From assembly GCA_947472885.1 (NCBI GenBank), contig CANJBX010000013.1, positions 1 to 64,000 on the forward strand: DNA of 64,000 bases, given 5' to 3'. The DNA comes from Hyphomicrobiaceae bacterium (GTDB taxonomy: Bacteria > Pseudomonadota > Alphaproteobacteria > Rhizobiales > Xanthobacteraceae). The translations under genes and the position numbers were made by a program. Within the stretch, counting starts at the first letter, position 1, and each line of letters begins with the position of its first letter. This document shows positions 1 to 7,686 of this stretch, piece by piece. Under the pieces are notes generated by a model, which saw nothing but the letters and a program-made list of their open reading frames with translations, made no database searches and was not told the origin of the DNA.

Positions 1-390
1 GTTATCAGCTACATCAGCTACACGCTGCCGAGTGGTGTTGAGAACCTCACCCTTGCCAGCGGCGCCGGCAACATCAACGGCACCGGCAACAGCGCGGACA
101 ACACGATCATCGGCAACGACGGCAACAACACCCTCACCGGCGGGGCGGGGAATGATACTTTTGTATTCGCTCCCAACTTCGGCAAGGACATCATCGCCGA
201 CTACAATCATGGCGACATAATCCAGATCGATCATACGTTTTTTACCGACGTTACCGATATTCTCAATCATGCGGCTGATGACGGGAATGGCAATGCGGTG
301 ATCAGCGCGGATGTCAACAACATCATCACTGTCAATAATATGACTGTTGCGCTGCTTCATCAGCAGACCGACGCATTCCATCTCGTATAG
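1..390 (+). CDS. RTX-type calcium-binding secreted protein, C-terminal fragment
   Basis: This is the 3' end of a gene that begins before the window. The 129 visible residues are read in frame 1 and end at TAG 388-390. Residues 27-56 are Gly/Asn/Asp-rich and contain the RTX nonapeptide form GGAGNDTFVF, which binds calcium in haemolysin-type proteins. The acidic tail of about 70 residues after the repeats resembles the C-terminal secretion region of type I secreted RTX proteins. The full domain content, and whether it is an enzyme or a surface-layer protein, cannot be known from this piece. It runs convergent to the pgl gene, with about 70 bases between them. Confidence 0.8.
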   Translation, partial: VISYISYTLPSGVENLTLASGAGNINGTGNSADNTIIGNDGNNTLTGGAGNDTFVFAPNFGKDIIADYNHGDIIQIDHTFFTDVTDILNHAADDGNGNAVISADVNNIITVNNMTVALLHQQTDAFHLV

Positions 391-462
391 TTTCAGTTCG
401 ATCTTCCGAGCTGGATATATGGTACTGCGTGGCGATCAATTGAATCGCGCCGGGCTGTTGTG

Positions 463-1119
463 TCATGGCCCCAGGAAGATGATCGCCTTTTCCATCACAT
501 GCCTGACAGGAAGCTGTTCTGTGGGACCGGCTTCAAGCGCGTGATCATAAATCTCGTGCTTTGCCGTTCCAGCGAAGCCGATGATGATGAGCTCTGCCTC
601 GTGCAACGCAGCAGGTGTCATCGTTAGGCGAGGGTGATCCGGCCGAACGACAGCTGCAAACCTGCCGGTTGCGAAATTCGCGGCATCGCCGGGAAATATC
701 GAGGCGATGTGCCCGTCGAGACCGACGCCCAAAAATACAACATGCGACTTCGGAACAGTTTGTGCCAGCGTGGCCGGGGCATCACGCAGGGAGAGCGATG
801 CCCTGTACAAGCCGGTTAGCCGCTTTTCGATCATCGGGGGGATGAGCGCACGCACGAGACCTTCATTGCTGTCGGCGTCCGATGGCGGCACCCAGCGCTC
901 GTCGGCGAGTGTGAGGGTGATACGAGACCAGTCGAGGGGCAGGCGCGCCAGCACCGGCAGAACCTGACGCGCTGTGTTTCCGCCGGGTACAGCCAGCACC
1001 GCCACGGTTTCGCGCGTGAGTACGGCCTCGAGTGCATCGGCAATAGCGCGTGCGGCAGCCTCGGCGAAGGCGGCCGGATCACCAAAACGAAGGGGCGGGG
1101 AATGCGGCACCGGATTCAT
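463..1119 (-). CDS. pgl: 6-phosphogluconolactonase
   Basis: The product would hydrolyse 6-phosphogluconolactone to 6-phosphogluconate in the oxidative pentose phosphate pathway, in the cytosol. The 218-residue protein has the PGL/NagB-type fold signatures: PGGNT at residues 45-49 (phosphate loop), DERWVP at 73-78, and GVGLDGHIASIFPG at 131-144. It is slightly shorter than typical PGL (about 230-250). It stands alone on the minus strand, divergent from the regulator at 1281, not beside zwf or edd as is usual, so a specialised role next to the glycan locus is possible. NagB-like deaminase activity is less likely, because the DGHIASIFPG motif is PGL-type. Confidence 0.85.
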   Translation of the reverse strand: MNPVPHSPPLRFGDPAAFAEAAARAIADALEAVLTRETVAVLAVPGGNTARQVLPVLARLPLDWSRITLTLADERWVPPSDADSNEGLVRALIPPMIEKRLTGLYRASLSLRDAPATLAQTVPKSHVVFLGVGLDGHIASIFPGDAANFATGRFAAVVRPDHPRLTMTPAALHEAELIIIGFAGTAKHEIYDHALEAGPTEQLPVRHVMEKAIIFLGP

Positions 1120-1280
1120 CTTAACCGTATATCAGGGTCGGTCGGGCCAATGAGGGTGCACATAATCACTATCGTAATAAGTCTTTTATAATCAACCGGA
1201 TAATTCAGTTCATAACGTGAACACGCCAGTTGACGTTCACACTGTGAACGCGGTAGGAAGATGGCGACCTCGAGGAAGCC
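1120..1280. promoter_or_regulatory. Divergent promoter region with twin 15-bp palindromes
   Basis: The region lies between pgl (minus) and the regulator at 1281 (plus). Two palindromes share the form GTTCA-N5-TGAAC: GTTCATAACGTGAAC at 1208-1222 and GTTCACACTGTGAAC at 1235-1249. Their centres are 27 bp apart. A perfect TATAAT lies at 1187-1192 but has no convincing -35 at the usual spacing; a TTGACG lies at 1230-1235, overlapping the second palindrome. The arrangement is what one expects of a dimeric repressor or activator binding two operators. The obvious candidate protein is the adjacent winged-helix regulator, which is an inference. Confidence 0.6.
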
Positions 1281-1919
1281 ATGTCAACCGCGAAACAAGG
1301 CGAAGACATTGAGAAAGGCCGCATTTTGCTCGGCCTGCTCGAATCGGTCGAGCGCGACGGCGGCCAGTCCCAGCGCCATATTGCCTCCGAACTCGGTATC
1401 GCGCTGGGTCTCGTAAACGCCTACCTCAAGCGCTGCGTGAAAAAGGGGCTGGTGAAGGTCGGTGAAGCCCCGGCCCGCCGCTATGCCTACTATCTTACCC
1501 CGCAGGGGTTCGCGGAGAAGTCCCGGCTGACGGTCGACTATCTCTCCTACTCATTCTCATTTTTCAGGCAGGCGCGCGCCGATTGCGCCGACGTCTTCAA
1601 CAACGCCAAGGCGCGCGGCTACCGGCAGGTTGTCGTGGCCGGCGTGTCGGACCTCGCCGAAATCGCACGTATCTGCGCGCTGGAGAGCGGCGTCGAGATT
1701 ATCGCCATCGTCGATGCCGGGGCGGAAGTTCCGACCTTTGTTGGCGCTCCGGTTTTTGCGAGCTTCGATGACGTGACCGGCAAATTCGATGCCGTGGTGG
1801 TAACCGATCTGCGCAGCGCGCGCGAAGCCTTCGATCTTGCTACCGCCTGCGTTGGCGCCAATCGTGTGCTAGTGCCGAAACTTCTTGGCCTGCGCATTCG
1901 CAGTGAGGCCGCGGAATGA
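1281..1919 (+). CDS. Winged-helix (MarR-like, EPS-associated) regulator fused to a Rossmann-like domain
   Basis: Residues 10-80 form a winged helix-turn-helix: a helix pair near SQRHIASELGIALGLVNAYLK, then a wing and YYLTPQGFAEKSRL, as in EPS-associated MarR-type regulators. Residues about 115-205 form a second domain, beginning RQVVVAGVSDLAEIAR, with alternating strands and helices like a small Rossmann or PglD-N type nucleotide-binding fold (IIAIVDA at 140-146, VVVTD at 172-176). It probably senses a ligand, perhaps a nucleotide sugar or dinucleotide, and controls the operon downstream. The start is ATG 1281 with AGGA a few bases before it. The stop overlaps the NusG-like gene by 4 bases (ATGA), so the two regulators are co-translated. 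Operator-like palindromes lie directly upstream. Confidence 0.7.
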   Translation: MSTAKQGEDIEKGRILLGLLESVERDGGQSQRHIASELGIALGLVNAYLKRCVKKGLVKVGEAPARRYAYYLTPQGFAEKSRLTVDYLSYSFSFFRQARADCADVFNNAKARGYRQVVVAGVSDLAEIARICALESGVEIIAIVDAGAEVPTFVGAPVFASFDDVTGKFDAVVVTDLRSAREAFDLATACVGANRVLVPKLLGLRIRSEAAE

Positions 1920-2419
1920 CCCAGCGCTGGTACGTCGTTCAGACCCAAACGCATGCCGAGAACAAGGCCGCGGCAAATCTGCTGCGGCAGGAGTTCGAGG
2001 TCTATCTGCCCCGTTTTGAGAAGCGCCGCCGTCACGCCCGCCGCACCGAGATTGTCGCGGCCCCGCTATTTCCGCGCTACCTGTTCGTCGGCGTCGATAT
2101 GGAGACGCAGCGCTGGCGCTCGATACGTTCGACGTTTGGCGTTTCCAATCTGGTTTGTAACGGCGACGAACCCGCTTCCGTTGCAATCGGCATCATCGAC
2201 GCGCTCCGAAAGCGCGAAGATGAAAAGGGCTTTATCATTCTCGGCAAGCGTCAACGCTTTTCAGCAGGCGATCGCGTCCGCGTTGTTGAAGGCGCATTTG
2301 CCGATTGCCTTGGGTTATTTGAAGGCATGCGTGACGAAGAGCGCGTGACGGTTTTGCTCGATCTTCTCGGCCGCAAGGTCCGCGTGATGATCGATGAGTT
2401 GGCAGTCGCGGCCGCGTAG
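1916..2419 (+). CDS. NusG/RfaH-like transcription antiterminator
   Basis: The 167-residue protein has an NGN domain at residues 4-100 (WYVVQT at 5-10, LFPRYLFV at 51-58) and a KOW domain at about 118-160 (GDRVRVVEG). This is the layout of specialised NusG paralogues of the RfaH, LoaP or UpxY kind, which ride with RNA polymerase and allow full transcription of long polysaccharide operons. Its place as the gene just before a one-strand run of tens of kilobases of sugar genes supports that role. It overlaps the winged-helix regulator by 4 bases and is followed by a leader of about 110 bases with hairpins. It is too short and too divergent in context to be the housekeeping nusG, which normally sits with secE and rplK. 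Confidence 0.85.
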   Translation: MTQRWYVVQTQTHAENKAAANLLRQEFEVYLPRFEKRRRHARRTEIVAAPLFPRYLFVGVDMETQRWRSIRSTFGVSNLVCNGDEPASVAIGIIDALRKREDEKGFIILGKRQRFSAGDRVRVVEGAFADCLGLFEGMRDEERVTVLLDLLGRKVRVMIDELAVAAA

Positions 2420-2429
2420 GCCGCGTGCG

Positions 2430-2448
2430 GAAAGCAACATTGCTTTTC
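2430..2448 (+). terminator. Weak hairpin just after the NusG-like gene
   Basis: AAAGCA and TGCTTT (2431-2436 and 2441-2446) pair around a 4-base loop, with a possible extra G-C pair across a bulged T. The hairpin is followed by GGAATTTTGTTGTTG, a poor T-tract. It could be an attenuator read through with help from the NusG-like protein, or be of no significance. Confidence 0.3.
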
Positions 2449-2465
2449 GGAATTTTGTTGTTGTG

Positions 2466-2492
2466 CTTCGGTTGAAGTCGCTTCACCCGAAG
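2466..2492 (+). promoter_or_regulatory. Strong leader hairpin before neuB
   Basis: CTTCGG-T-TGAAG (2466-2477) and CTTCA-C-CCGAAG (2481-2492) form an 11-pair stem with one T/C mismatch and a 3-base TCG loop. It lies 36 bases before the neuB start, in the short leader between the antiterminator gene and the long operon. A stem of this strength may serve as a pause or loading signal for the NusG-like factor, a translation control element, or an attenuator. It lacks a T-tract, so it is not a classical terminator. Confidence 0.55.
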
Positions 2493-2527
2493 TGCGGTAG
2501 CATGGAAATTTCATAACCCTCACCGAT

Positions 2528-3625
2528 ATGACATCAACCTCGCACGTCACCGTGATTGCCGAAGCCGGTGTAAATCACAACGGCCGGGTCGATCTTGCGC
2601 TCGCGCTGGTCGATGCCGCCGCGCAGGCTGGGGCTGATGTCGTGAAGTTTCAGACATTCTCTGCGCAGCAGCTAGCGACGTCGGCTGCCGGAATGGCCGA
2701 CTACCAGAAGCGCAATGTCGGCGCGGTCGAACCGCAGATCGATATGCTGCGCCGGCTCGAACTTAGTCCCGAGGCGCATAGGACGCTGATTACACGCTGC
2801 AGGGAACGCGGCATCGCTTTTCTTTCCTCGCCGTTCGACATGGAGAGTTTACGCTTTCTGATCGACGAACTGAACTGCCAGACAATCAAGATTCCGTCCG
2901 GCGAGATCACCAACGGCCCGTTGCTGCTGGCGGTTGGTAACAGTGGCCGCCGCTCGATTATCTCGACCGGCATGGCGGAAATTTCGGAAATCGAAGCTGG
3001 TCTCGATTTGCTGGCATGGGGTTACCTTGGCCGCAGGGCGCCGGAACAGATTTCGCAAGTGGCAGGTACCCGCAATTTGCCGAAGGCCCGCGAGATCATG
3101 CAGGCGAAGGTGGTTGTGCTTCAATGCACGACAGAATATCCGGCGCCGATGGACACGATCAATCTGCGGGCAATGGAAACCTTGCAGGCATTGTCCGGCC
3201 TGCCGGTGGGCTTCTCCGACCATAGCGAAGGAATCGCCGCCGCGATTGCGGCAACGGCGCTTGGAGCGGTGATGATCGAAAAGCATGTCACGCTGGATCG
3301 CTCGTTGCCGGGTCCCGATCATAAGGCTTCGATTGAGCCCGATGAATTCGCGCGTATGGTTGCGGGCATCCGTGCCGTGGAGAAGGCCCTGGGAACTGGC
3401 GCTAAGGCGCCGCTACCGATTGAAATCGCAAACCGCGCTATAGCCCGCAAATCGCTGGTGGCGGCGCGGCCCATTCCGGCAGGTGCTGTGATTGCAGACG
3501 ATGACCTGACGGCAATGCGTCCCGGCACCGGCGTGTCGCCGATGGAATTCTGGAGCGTCGTCGGTACAGTTGCAGGCCGCGCGTACAACCTAGGCGAGTT
3601 GATCGAATGGCCGAACGGCCGGTGA
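2528..3625 (+). CDS. neuB: N-acetylneuraminate/legionaminate-type synthase (NeuB family)
   Basis: The family condenses phosphoenolpyruvate with a 6-carbon amino sugar to give a 9-carbon nonulosonic acid. The 365-residue protein has the TIM-barrel marks EAGVNHNG (12-19), VKFQTF (39-44), STGMA, CTTEYP, GFSDHS and EKHVT, and a C-terminal SAF antifreeze-like domain from about residue 300. Compared with the second NeuB protein here (21045-22046) it carries about 24 extra residues between STGMA and the CTTEYP strand. With legC, legG and a neuA-type gene close by, a legionaminic-type product is the best guess, but the exact sugar is open. There is no clear Shine-Dalgarno before ATG 2528. The gene overlaps neuD by 19 bases. 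Confidence 0.85.
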   Translation: MTSTSHVTVIAEAGVNHNGRVDLALALVDAAAQAGADVVKFQTFSAQQLATSAAGMADYQKRNVGAVEPQIDMLRRLELSPEAHRTLITRCRERGIAFLSSPFDMESLRFLIDELNCQTIKIPSGEITNGPLLLAVGNSGRRSIISTGMAEISEIEAGLDLLAWGYLGRRAPEQISQVAGTRNLPKAREIMQAKVVVLQCTTEYPAPMDTINLRAMETLQALSGLPVGFSDHSEGIAAAIAATALGAVMIEKHVTLDRSLPGPDHKASIEPDEFARMVAGIRAVEKALGTGAKAPLPIEIANRAIARKSLVAARPIPAGAVIADDDLTAMRPGTGVSPMEFWSVVGTVAGRAYNLGELIEWPNGR

Positions 3626-4254
3626 TCGTGCTCGGCGCGGGAGGACACGCCAAGGTGGTCGTGGACCTTCTGCAGAAGTTGGGGCGGTCAGTTGCCGCCG
3701 TTGTCGAGAATGGCAATTCTGAGAATGGCCGCGTCGTTCTTGGCGTTCGCGTGCAGGATGAAAGCACTGTCTTGAATTACTCGCCGGATCAGATTGACCT
3801 TGCACTTGGCGTCGGCATGCCCACGCAAAATCCGGTTGCCGGCCTCCTGGGGCGGAACGCGCTTGCCGAGCGGTTTCGTTCCAAAGGATACCGGTTTCCG
3901 GCGCTGACACATCCTTCGGCAATCATCGGCAGCGAGACGGAATTGGGCGACGGATCGCAGGTCATGGCTGGAGTCGTTGTTCAGCCAGGCTGCATGATCG
4001 GCGAATTCGTCATCGTCAATACGCGCGCCAGCATTGATCATGATTGCAGTATCAGTGGGGGAAGTCACATTGCGCCGGGTGCTGTGCTTGGCGGGGCCGT
4101 TCAGGTAGGCCGCGAAACGCTAGTCGGCATCGGCGCGACCATCAAGCAGGGCATTGTCATTGGAAGCCGGGCGCTGATCGCCGGCGGTGCGATGGTTGCC
4201 AGTGATGTTCCGGATGGCGAAATCTGGATGGGCGTTCCGGCGGGTAAGCGTTGA
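3607..4254 (+). CDS. neuD: NeuD/PglD-type sugar acetyltransferase
   Basis: The 215-residue protein starts with a small Rossmann-like domain (VLGAGGHAKVVVDLL) and continues from about residue 95 into imperfect hexapeptide repeats of a left-handed beta helix. The repeats contain the conserved SIDHDCSISGGSHIAPGAVLGG stretch with the acetyl-CoA site His. Family members O- or N-acetylate sialic acids (NeuD) or 4-amino-4,6-dideoxy-GlcNAc (PglD, LegH). Here the 4-N-acetylation of the LegC product is the likely job. The first ATG overlaps neuB; an in-frame GTG at 3622 is an alternative start. Confidence 0.8.
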   Translation: MAERPVIVLGAGGHAKVVVDLLQKLGRSVAAVVENGNSENGRVVLGVRVQDESTVLNYSPDQIDLALGVGMPTQNPVAGLLGRNALAERFRSKGYRFPALTHPSAIIGSETELGDGSQVMAGVVVQPGCMIGEFVIVNTRASIDHDCSISGGSHIAPGAVLGGAVQVGRETLVGIGATIKQGIVIGSRALIAGGAMVASDVPDGEIWMGVPAGKR

Positions 4255-5306
4255 TGAGCAAGAACTGGCTGCTAACGCTGATCGGACCGGAGGACACGGT
4301 TCTTGCCGCTCTCGCGGCGATTGATCGTGGCGCATTGCAGATTGCGCTGGTCGTTGATCGCGAACGCCGTTTACTTGGCGTCGTGACCGATGGCGATATC
4401 CGCAAACATGTTCTGAAGGGAAATCCGCTCGACGGCTCCATTTCGAACCTCATGAATGTAAATCCGGTGGTGGCGAGCCCTGCGGAGCCCCGCGCTGATC
4501 TGCTGGCGCGCATGCACGCGCGTGCCATCCATCAGCTTCCGTTAGTGGATGAGACGCGCCGCGTTGTCGGCCTCCTGACCCTCGATGAATTGCTTGCGGC
4601 CAAGCAGCAACCGAACCTCGTGGTGCTGATGGCCGGCGGGCAGGGTAGCCGTCTGATGCCGCTCACCGCCGATACGCCGAAGCCGATGCTGATGATCGGC
4701 GACCGGCCGATTCTTGAAACGATCATCTTGCAGTTCAAGGAATATGGCTTTCACCGGTTCGCCATTTCGATGCACTACCTCGGTGATCGCATCGTGGAAT
4801 ACTTCGGCGACGGCCGCCGGTTCGACGCGGAAATCACTTACCTGCGCGAGAATGCGCCGCTCGGTACCGCCGGCGCGCTGTCGCTGCTGCCGGAAAAACC
4901 AGTTGAGCCGTTCTTTGTGATGAACGGCGATTTGCTGACCAAGCTTAATTTCACCAGCCTGATGACGTTTCACCAGACCTCGAACGCGGCGCTCACAGTC
5001 TGTCTGCGTGAGCATACGGTGACAATTCCTTATGGCGTCGCCGAAACGTCTGGAAGCTACCTGACGCGGCTCATCGAGAAGCCGACACACCGGCAGATGG
5101 TCAACGCCGGCATTTACGTCTGCAATCCCGAGATTGTTGACCTCGTGCCGCGCAACCGCGCCAGCACCATGGTCGATGTCGCCCAGATGCTGCTCGAGAA
5201 CAAGCGCCCGCCTGCGGTGTTTCCGATCCACGAATACTGGGTCGATGTCGGCCGCCACAGCGACTTTATCCGGGCGACCGAAGATTACGGTTCCGTTTTC
5301 AACTAA
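4254..5306 (+). CDS. CBS-domain nucleotidyltransferase, PtmE-like
   Basis: Residues 1-120 are a pair of CBS domains (adenine-nucleotide sensors); residues about 122-350 are an NTP_transferase domain with VLMAGGQGSRLMPLT and the metal-binding NGDLL. In Campylobacter the same architecture (PtmE) makes GDP-glucosamine at the start of the GDP-based legionaminic acid pathway. That assignment fits the legC/legG/neuB neighbours but is by analogy. The ATG at 4254 forms a TGATG overlap with neuD; a TTG one codon upstream is the alternative. CBS domains suggest activity is tuned by energy charge. Confidence 0.75.
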   Translation: MSKNWLLTLIGPEDTVLAALAAIDRGALQIALVVDRERRLLGVVTDGDIRKHVLKGNPLDGSISNLMNVNPVVASPAEPRADLLARMHARAIHQLPLVDETRRVVGLLTLDELLAAKQQPNLVVLMAGGQGSRLMPLTADTPKPMLMIGDRPILETIILQFKEYGFHRFAISMHYLGDRIVEYFGDGRRFDAEITYLRENAPLGTAGALSLLPEKPVEPFFVMNGDLLTKLNFTSLMTFHQTSNAALTVCLREHTVTIPYGVAETSGSYLTRLIEKPTHRQMVNAGIYVCNPEIVDLVPRNRASTMVDVAQMLLENKRPPAVFPIHEYWVDVGRHSDFIRATEDYGSVFN

Positions 5307-5320
5307 CCCTCAGAGAGATT

Positions 5321-6490
5321 ATGCGCGACAAATTCTTTTTCCAACTCGACAACCGGCTTCACTATGGCGTGGGCTGGTCCCGTGGTCTCGGCGATTTTGT
5401 GAAATCGCTCGGCTGGCAGCATGTTGCACTGCTGGTCGATGAGGGCGTTGCTGCGCACAGCGCCTACTACAAGGAAATCAAACTGTTGCTCGGCGCGGCC
5501 GTGGGCGAATTGACCGAGTTTCAGCTGCGCGGCAACGAAGAGCCATCCTATGACTACCTCGATGAACTCGCCGGAAAACTGCGTGCGTTTGCGAAGCTGG
5601 ATGGCATCGTTGCCATCGGCGGCGGCAGCGCGCTCGACACGGCGAAAGCGCTTGCGTGCTTGCGCACCAATCCTGGTCCGGCGCTACAATACCGCGGTTT
5701 CGACAACGTGAAGGTGCCGCCGGTACCCAGTATCTGCGTCCCGAGCACCGCGGGCACCGGAAGCGAAGTCACCATCAACGCTGTGTTCACCGACACGGAA
5801 GAGAAGCGCAAGCTCGGCATTAACGGCCGTTACCTCAATGCGACCTATGCGGTGCTGGACGCCGAGTGGACCATGAGCGCGCCGGCTTCGGTTGCGATTT
5901 CGTCCGGCATGGATGCGCTGGTTCACACGCTCGAGAGCTTCATGACCGGCAACGCAAACCCGCTCACGCGGGCGTTGAACCGGGAAGCCTTCCGGTTGCT
6001 CTATACGAATTTGCCGAGCTTGGTCGATGCGCCGAACGACAAGAACAAGCGTCAGGCCTTGCTGCTGGGCAGTTATCTTGCTGCGGCGGGCTTGTTCAAT
6101 TCGGGTTCGGGCATTGCGGGCGCGTTGTCCTACCCGATTGGCGTGCACTTCAAAGTTCCCCACGGCATCGCCGGGGGCATCTTCATCGCATCGGTAGTGG
6201 ACTTCAACGTGGCGCGCGGCTGGCACGATTACGCAGAGCTTCTCGATATTGTCGAACCGCATCCGGACTGGACTGCTGAGCAGAAGTCGAAGCGGTTTGC
6301 TGAACTGCTGCATGCGCTGTCTGCGCATCTTGATGTTCCCAAGACGCTGGAGCGTTGGGGCATCACACGAAAGAACCTCGATCATGTCGTTTCGCTGGTT
6401 GTTCCGCTCCAAGGCGCGTTCAACCAGAACCCGGTCCCTTTCAAGGCCGAGACCGATGCGCGCGACATGCTCATGCGCCACACCAACTGA
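5321..6490 (+). CDS. kdnB: Iron-containing alcohol dehydrogenase family protein, KdnB-like
   Basis: The 389-residue protein has the group III dehydrogenase marks GGGSALDTAKA (100-110), PSTAGTGSE (141-149) and SGMDALVHTLES (195-206, D198 and H202 as metal ligands), then VPHG with H281. The third usual ligand, the His in the VHALSYP-type motif, appears as Gly267 (AGALSYP), with His276 nearby. KdnB oxidises the C8 hydroxyl of Kdo so that KdnA can aminate it; the next gene is strongly KdnA-like. The substrate here might be Kdo or a nonulosonic acid. The spacing to the next gene is 26 bases. Confidence 0.65.
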   Translation: MRDKFFFQLDNRLHYGVGWSRGLGDFVKSLGWQHVALLVDEGVAAHSAYYKEIKLLLGAAVGELTEFQLRGNEEPSYDYLDELAGKLRAFAKLDGIVAIGGGSALDTAKALACLRTNPGPALQYRGFDNVKVPPVPSICVPSTAGTGSEVTINAVFTDTEEKRKLGINGRYLNATYAVLDAEWTMSAPASVAISSGMDALVHTLESFMTGNANPLTRALNREAFRLLYTNLPSLVDAPNDKNKRQALLLGSYLAAAGLFNSGSGIAGALSYPIGVHFKVPHGIAGGIFIASVVDFNVARGWHDYAELLDIVEPHPDWTAEQKSKRFAELLHALSAHLDVPKTLERWGITRKNLDHVVSLVVPLQGAFNQNPVPFKAETDARDMLMRHTN

Positions 6491-6516
6491 ATTGAAATTT
6501 CAACAGGACAACTGCA

Positions 6517-7686
6517 ATGCCCGGATTTGAACTTTTTGGCGAAGAAGAACGTCAGGCGATCAACGAGATTTTTGACAGCGCAGGCGGCATCGTCTTCGCG
6601 CACGGCTTCGATGCCATGCGCAATGGCAGTTACAAGGTGCGCGAGTTCGAGCGCGACTTTGCGGCAAAGGTGGGCGTCAAGCATGCGCAGGCGGTGTCTT
6701 CCGGCACAGCCGCGCTGAAGGTTGGCTTGCAGAGCCTTGGGGTTGGGCCGGGCGATGAAGTGATCACGCAGGCTTTCACCTTCGTCGCGACCGTCGAAGC
6801 GATCCGGGAAACCGGCGCAACGCCCGTGGTTGTTGACGTCAATGACACGCTGAATATGGACCCTGAAGCGTTCCGCGCCGCCATCACCCAGAAAACCAAA
6901 GTGGTGCTGCCGGTGCACATGATGGGCGAGTGCGCCGAACTCGACGAAATCATGGCCATCGCGAAGGAACACAACATCCTCGTCATGGAGGACGCCGCCC
7001 AGGCGCTTGGCGCGAGTTACTTCGGCCGCTACGCTGGAACGATTGGCGCGGTCGGCGCCTACTCGACGGATGCCGGCAAGTCGCTGAATACCGGCGAGGG
7101 CGGACTGGTTGTAACCAATGACGAGCAGCGTTATGTGCTGGCGCGCGGACTACATGACCACGGCCACGAATACAGCAAGACCAAGGGACGCGGCGAAGAA
7201 AGCGCGATCTGCTTCGGGTTCAATTTTCGCATGACCGAGATGCAGGGCGCGGTCGGCATTGCGCAGCTCAAGAAGCTCGACTTCATTGTTTCGCGCCAGC
7301 GCGAGAACAAGGCCAAGCTGATGCAGCGGTTGCAGGCGCTGCCGGTCACCTTCCGGCGCAGCCCGGATCCAACGGGCGACCTCGGCGACACCATCGTGTT
7401 CTACCTGCCGAACCGCGATCTGACCGACAAGTTCGTCGCCGCCATGCGCGCCAAGGGTCTCGGCACAAAGAACCTTCCCGACGCCATTGGCTGGCATTTC
7501 GCCAAGCACTGGCCGCACATCATGAACGGCAATGCGCGCTACGAAGGCAAGTGTGACAGTTCATGGATGAAGAGCGCCGATCTGCTCGAGCGTTCGGTCG
7601 CCATTCCGGTGATGGTGAAGATGGACGACGCGCGTATTGAACACGTCGCATCGACCCTCATCGCGGTTGGCCGCGAGGTGCTGTGA
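6517..7686 (+). CDS. kdnA: DegT-family PLP aminotransferase, KdnA-like
   Basis: The 389-residue protein begins MPGFELFGEEE, as I recall for KdnA of Shewanella, and continues with SSGTAAL (61-67), EDAAQALGASY (158-168), the PLP lysine K188 in AGKSLNTGEGG, and LHDHGHEY. KdnA transaminates the 8-aldehyde of Kdo to 8-amino-3,8-dideoxy-Kdo. The immediate KdnB-like partner supports an oxidase/transaminase pair that puts an amino group at the end of a ulosonic acid. Placement inside a nonulosonic acid operon leaves open whether the substrate is Kdo or a 9-carbon sugar. It overlaps the cytidylyltransferase by 4 bases (GTGA). Confidence 0.7.
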   Translation: MPGFELFGEEERQAINEIFDSAGGIVFAHGFDAMRNGSYKVREFERDFAAKVGVKHAQAVSSGTAALKVGLQSLGVGPGDEVITQAFTFVATVEAIRETGATPVVVDVNDTLNMDPEAFRAAITQKTKVVLPVHMMGECAELDEIMAIAKEHNILVMEDAAQALGASYFGRYAGTIGAVGAYSTDAGKSLNTGEGGLVVTNDEQRYVLARGLHDHGHEYSKTKGRGEESAICFGFNFRMTEMQGAVGIAQLKKLDFIVSRQRENKAKLMQRLQALPVTFRRSPDPTGDLGDTIVFYLPNRDLTDKFVAAMRAKGLGTKNLPDAIGWHFAKHWPHIMNGNARYEGKCDSSWMKSADLLERSVAIPVMVKMDDARIEHVASTLIAVGREVL

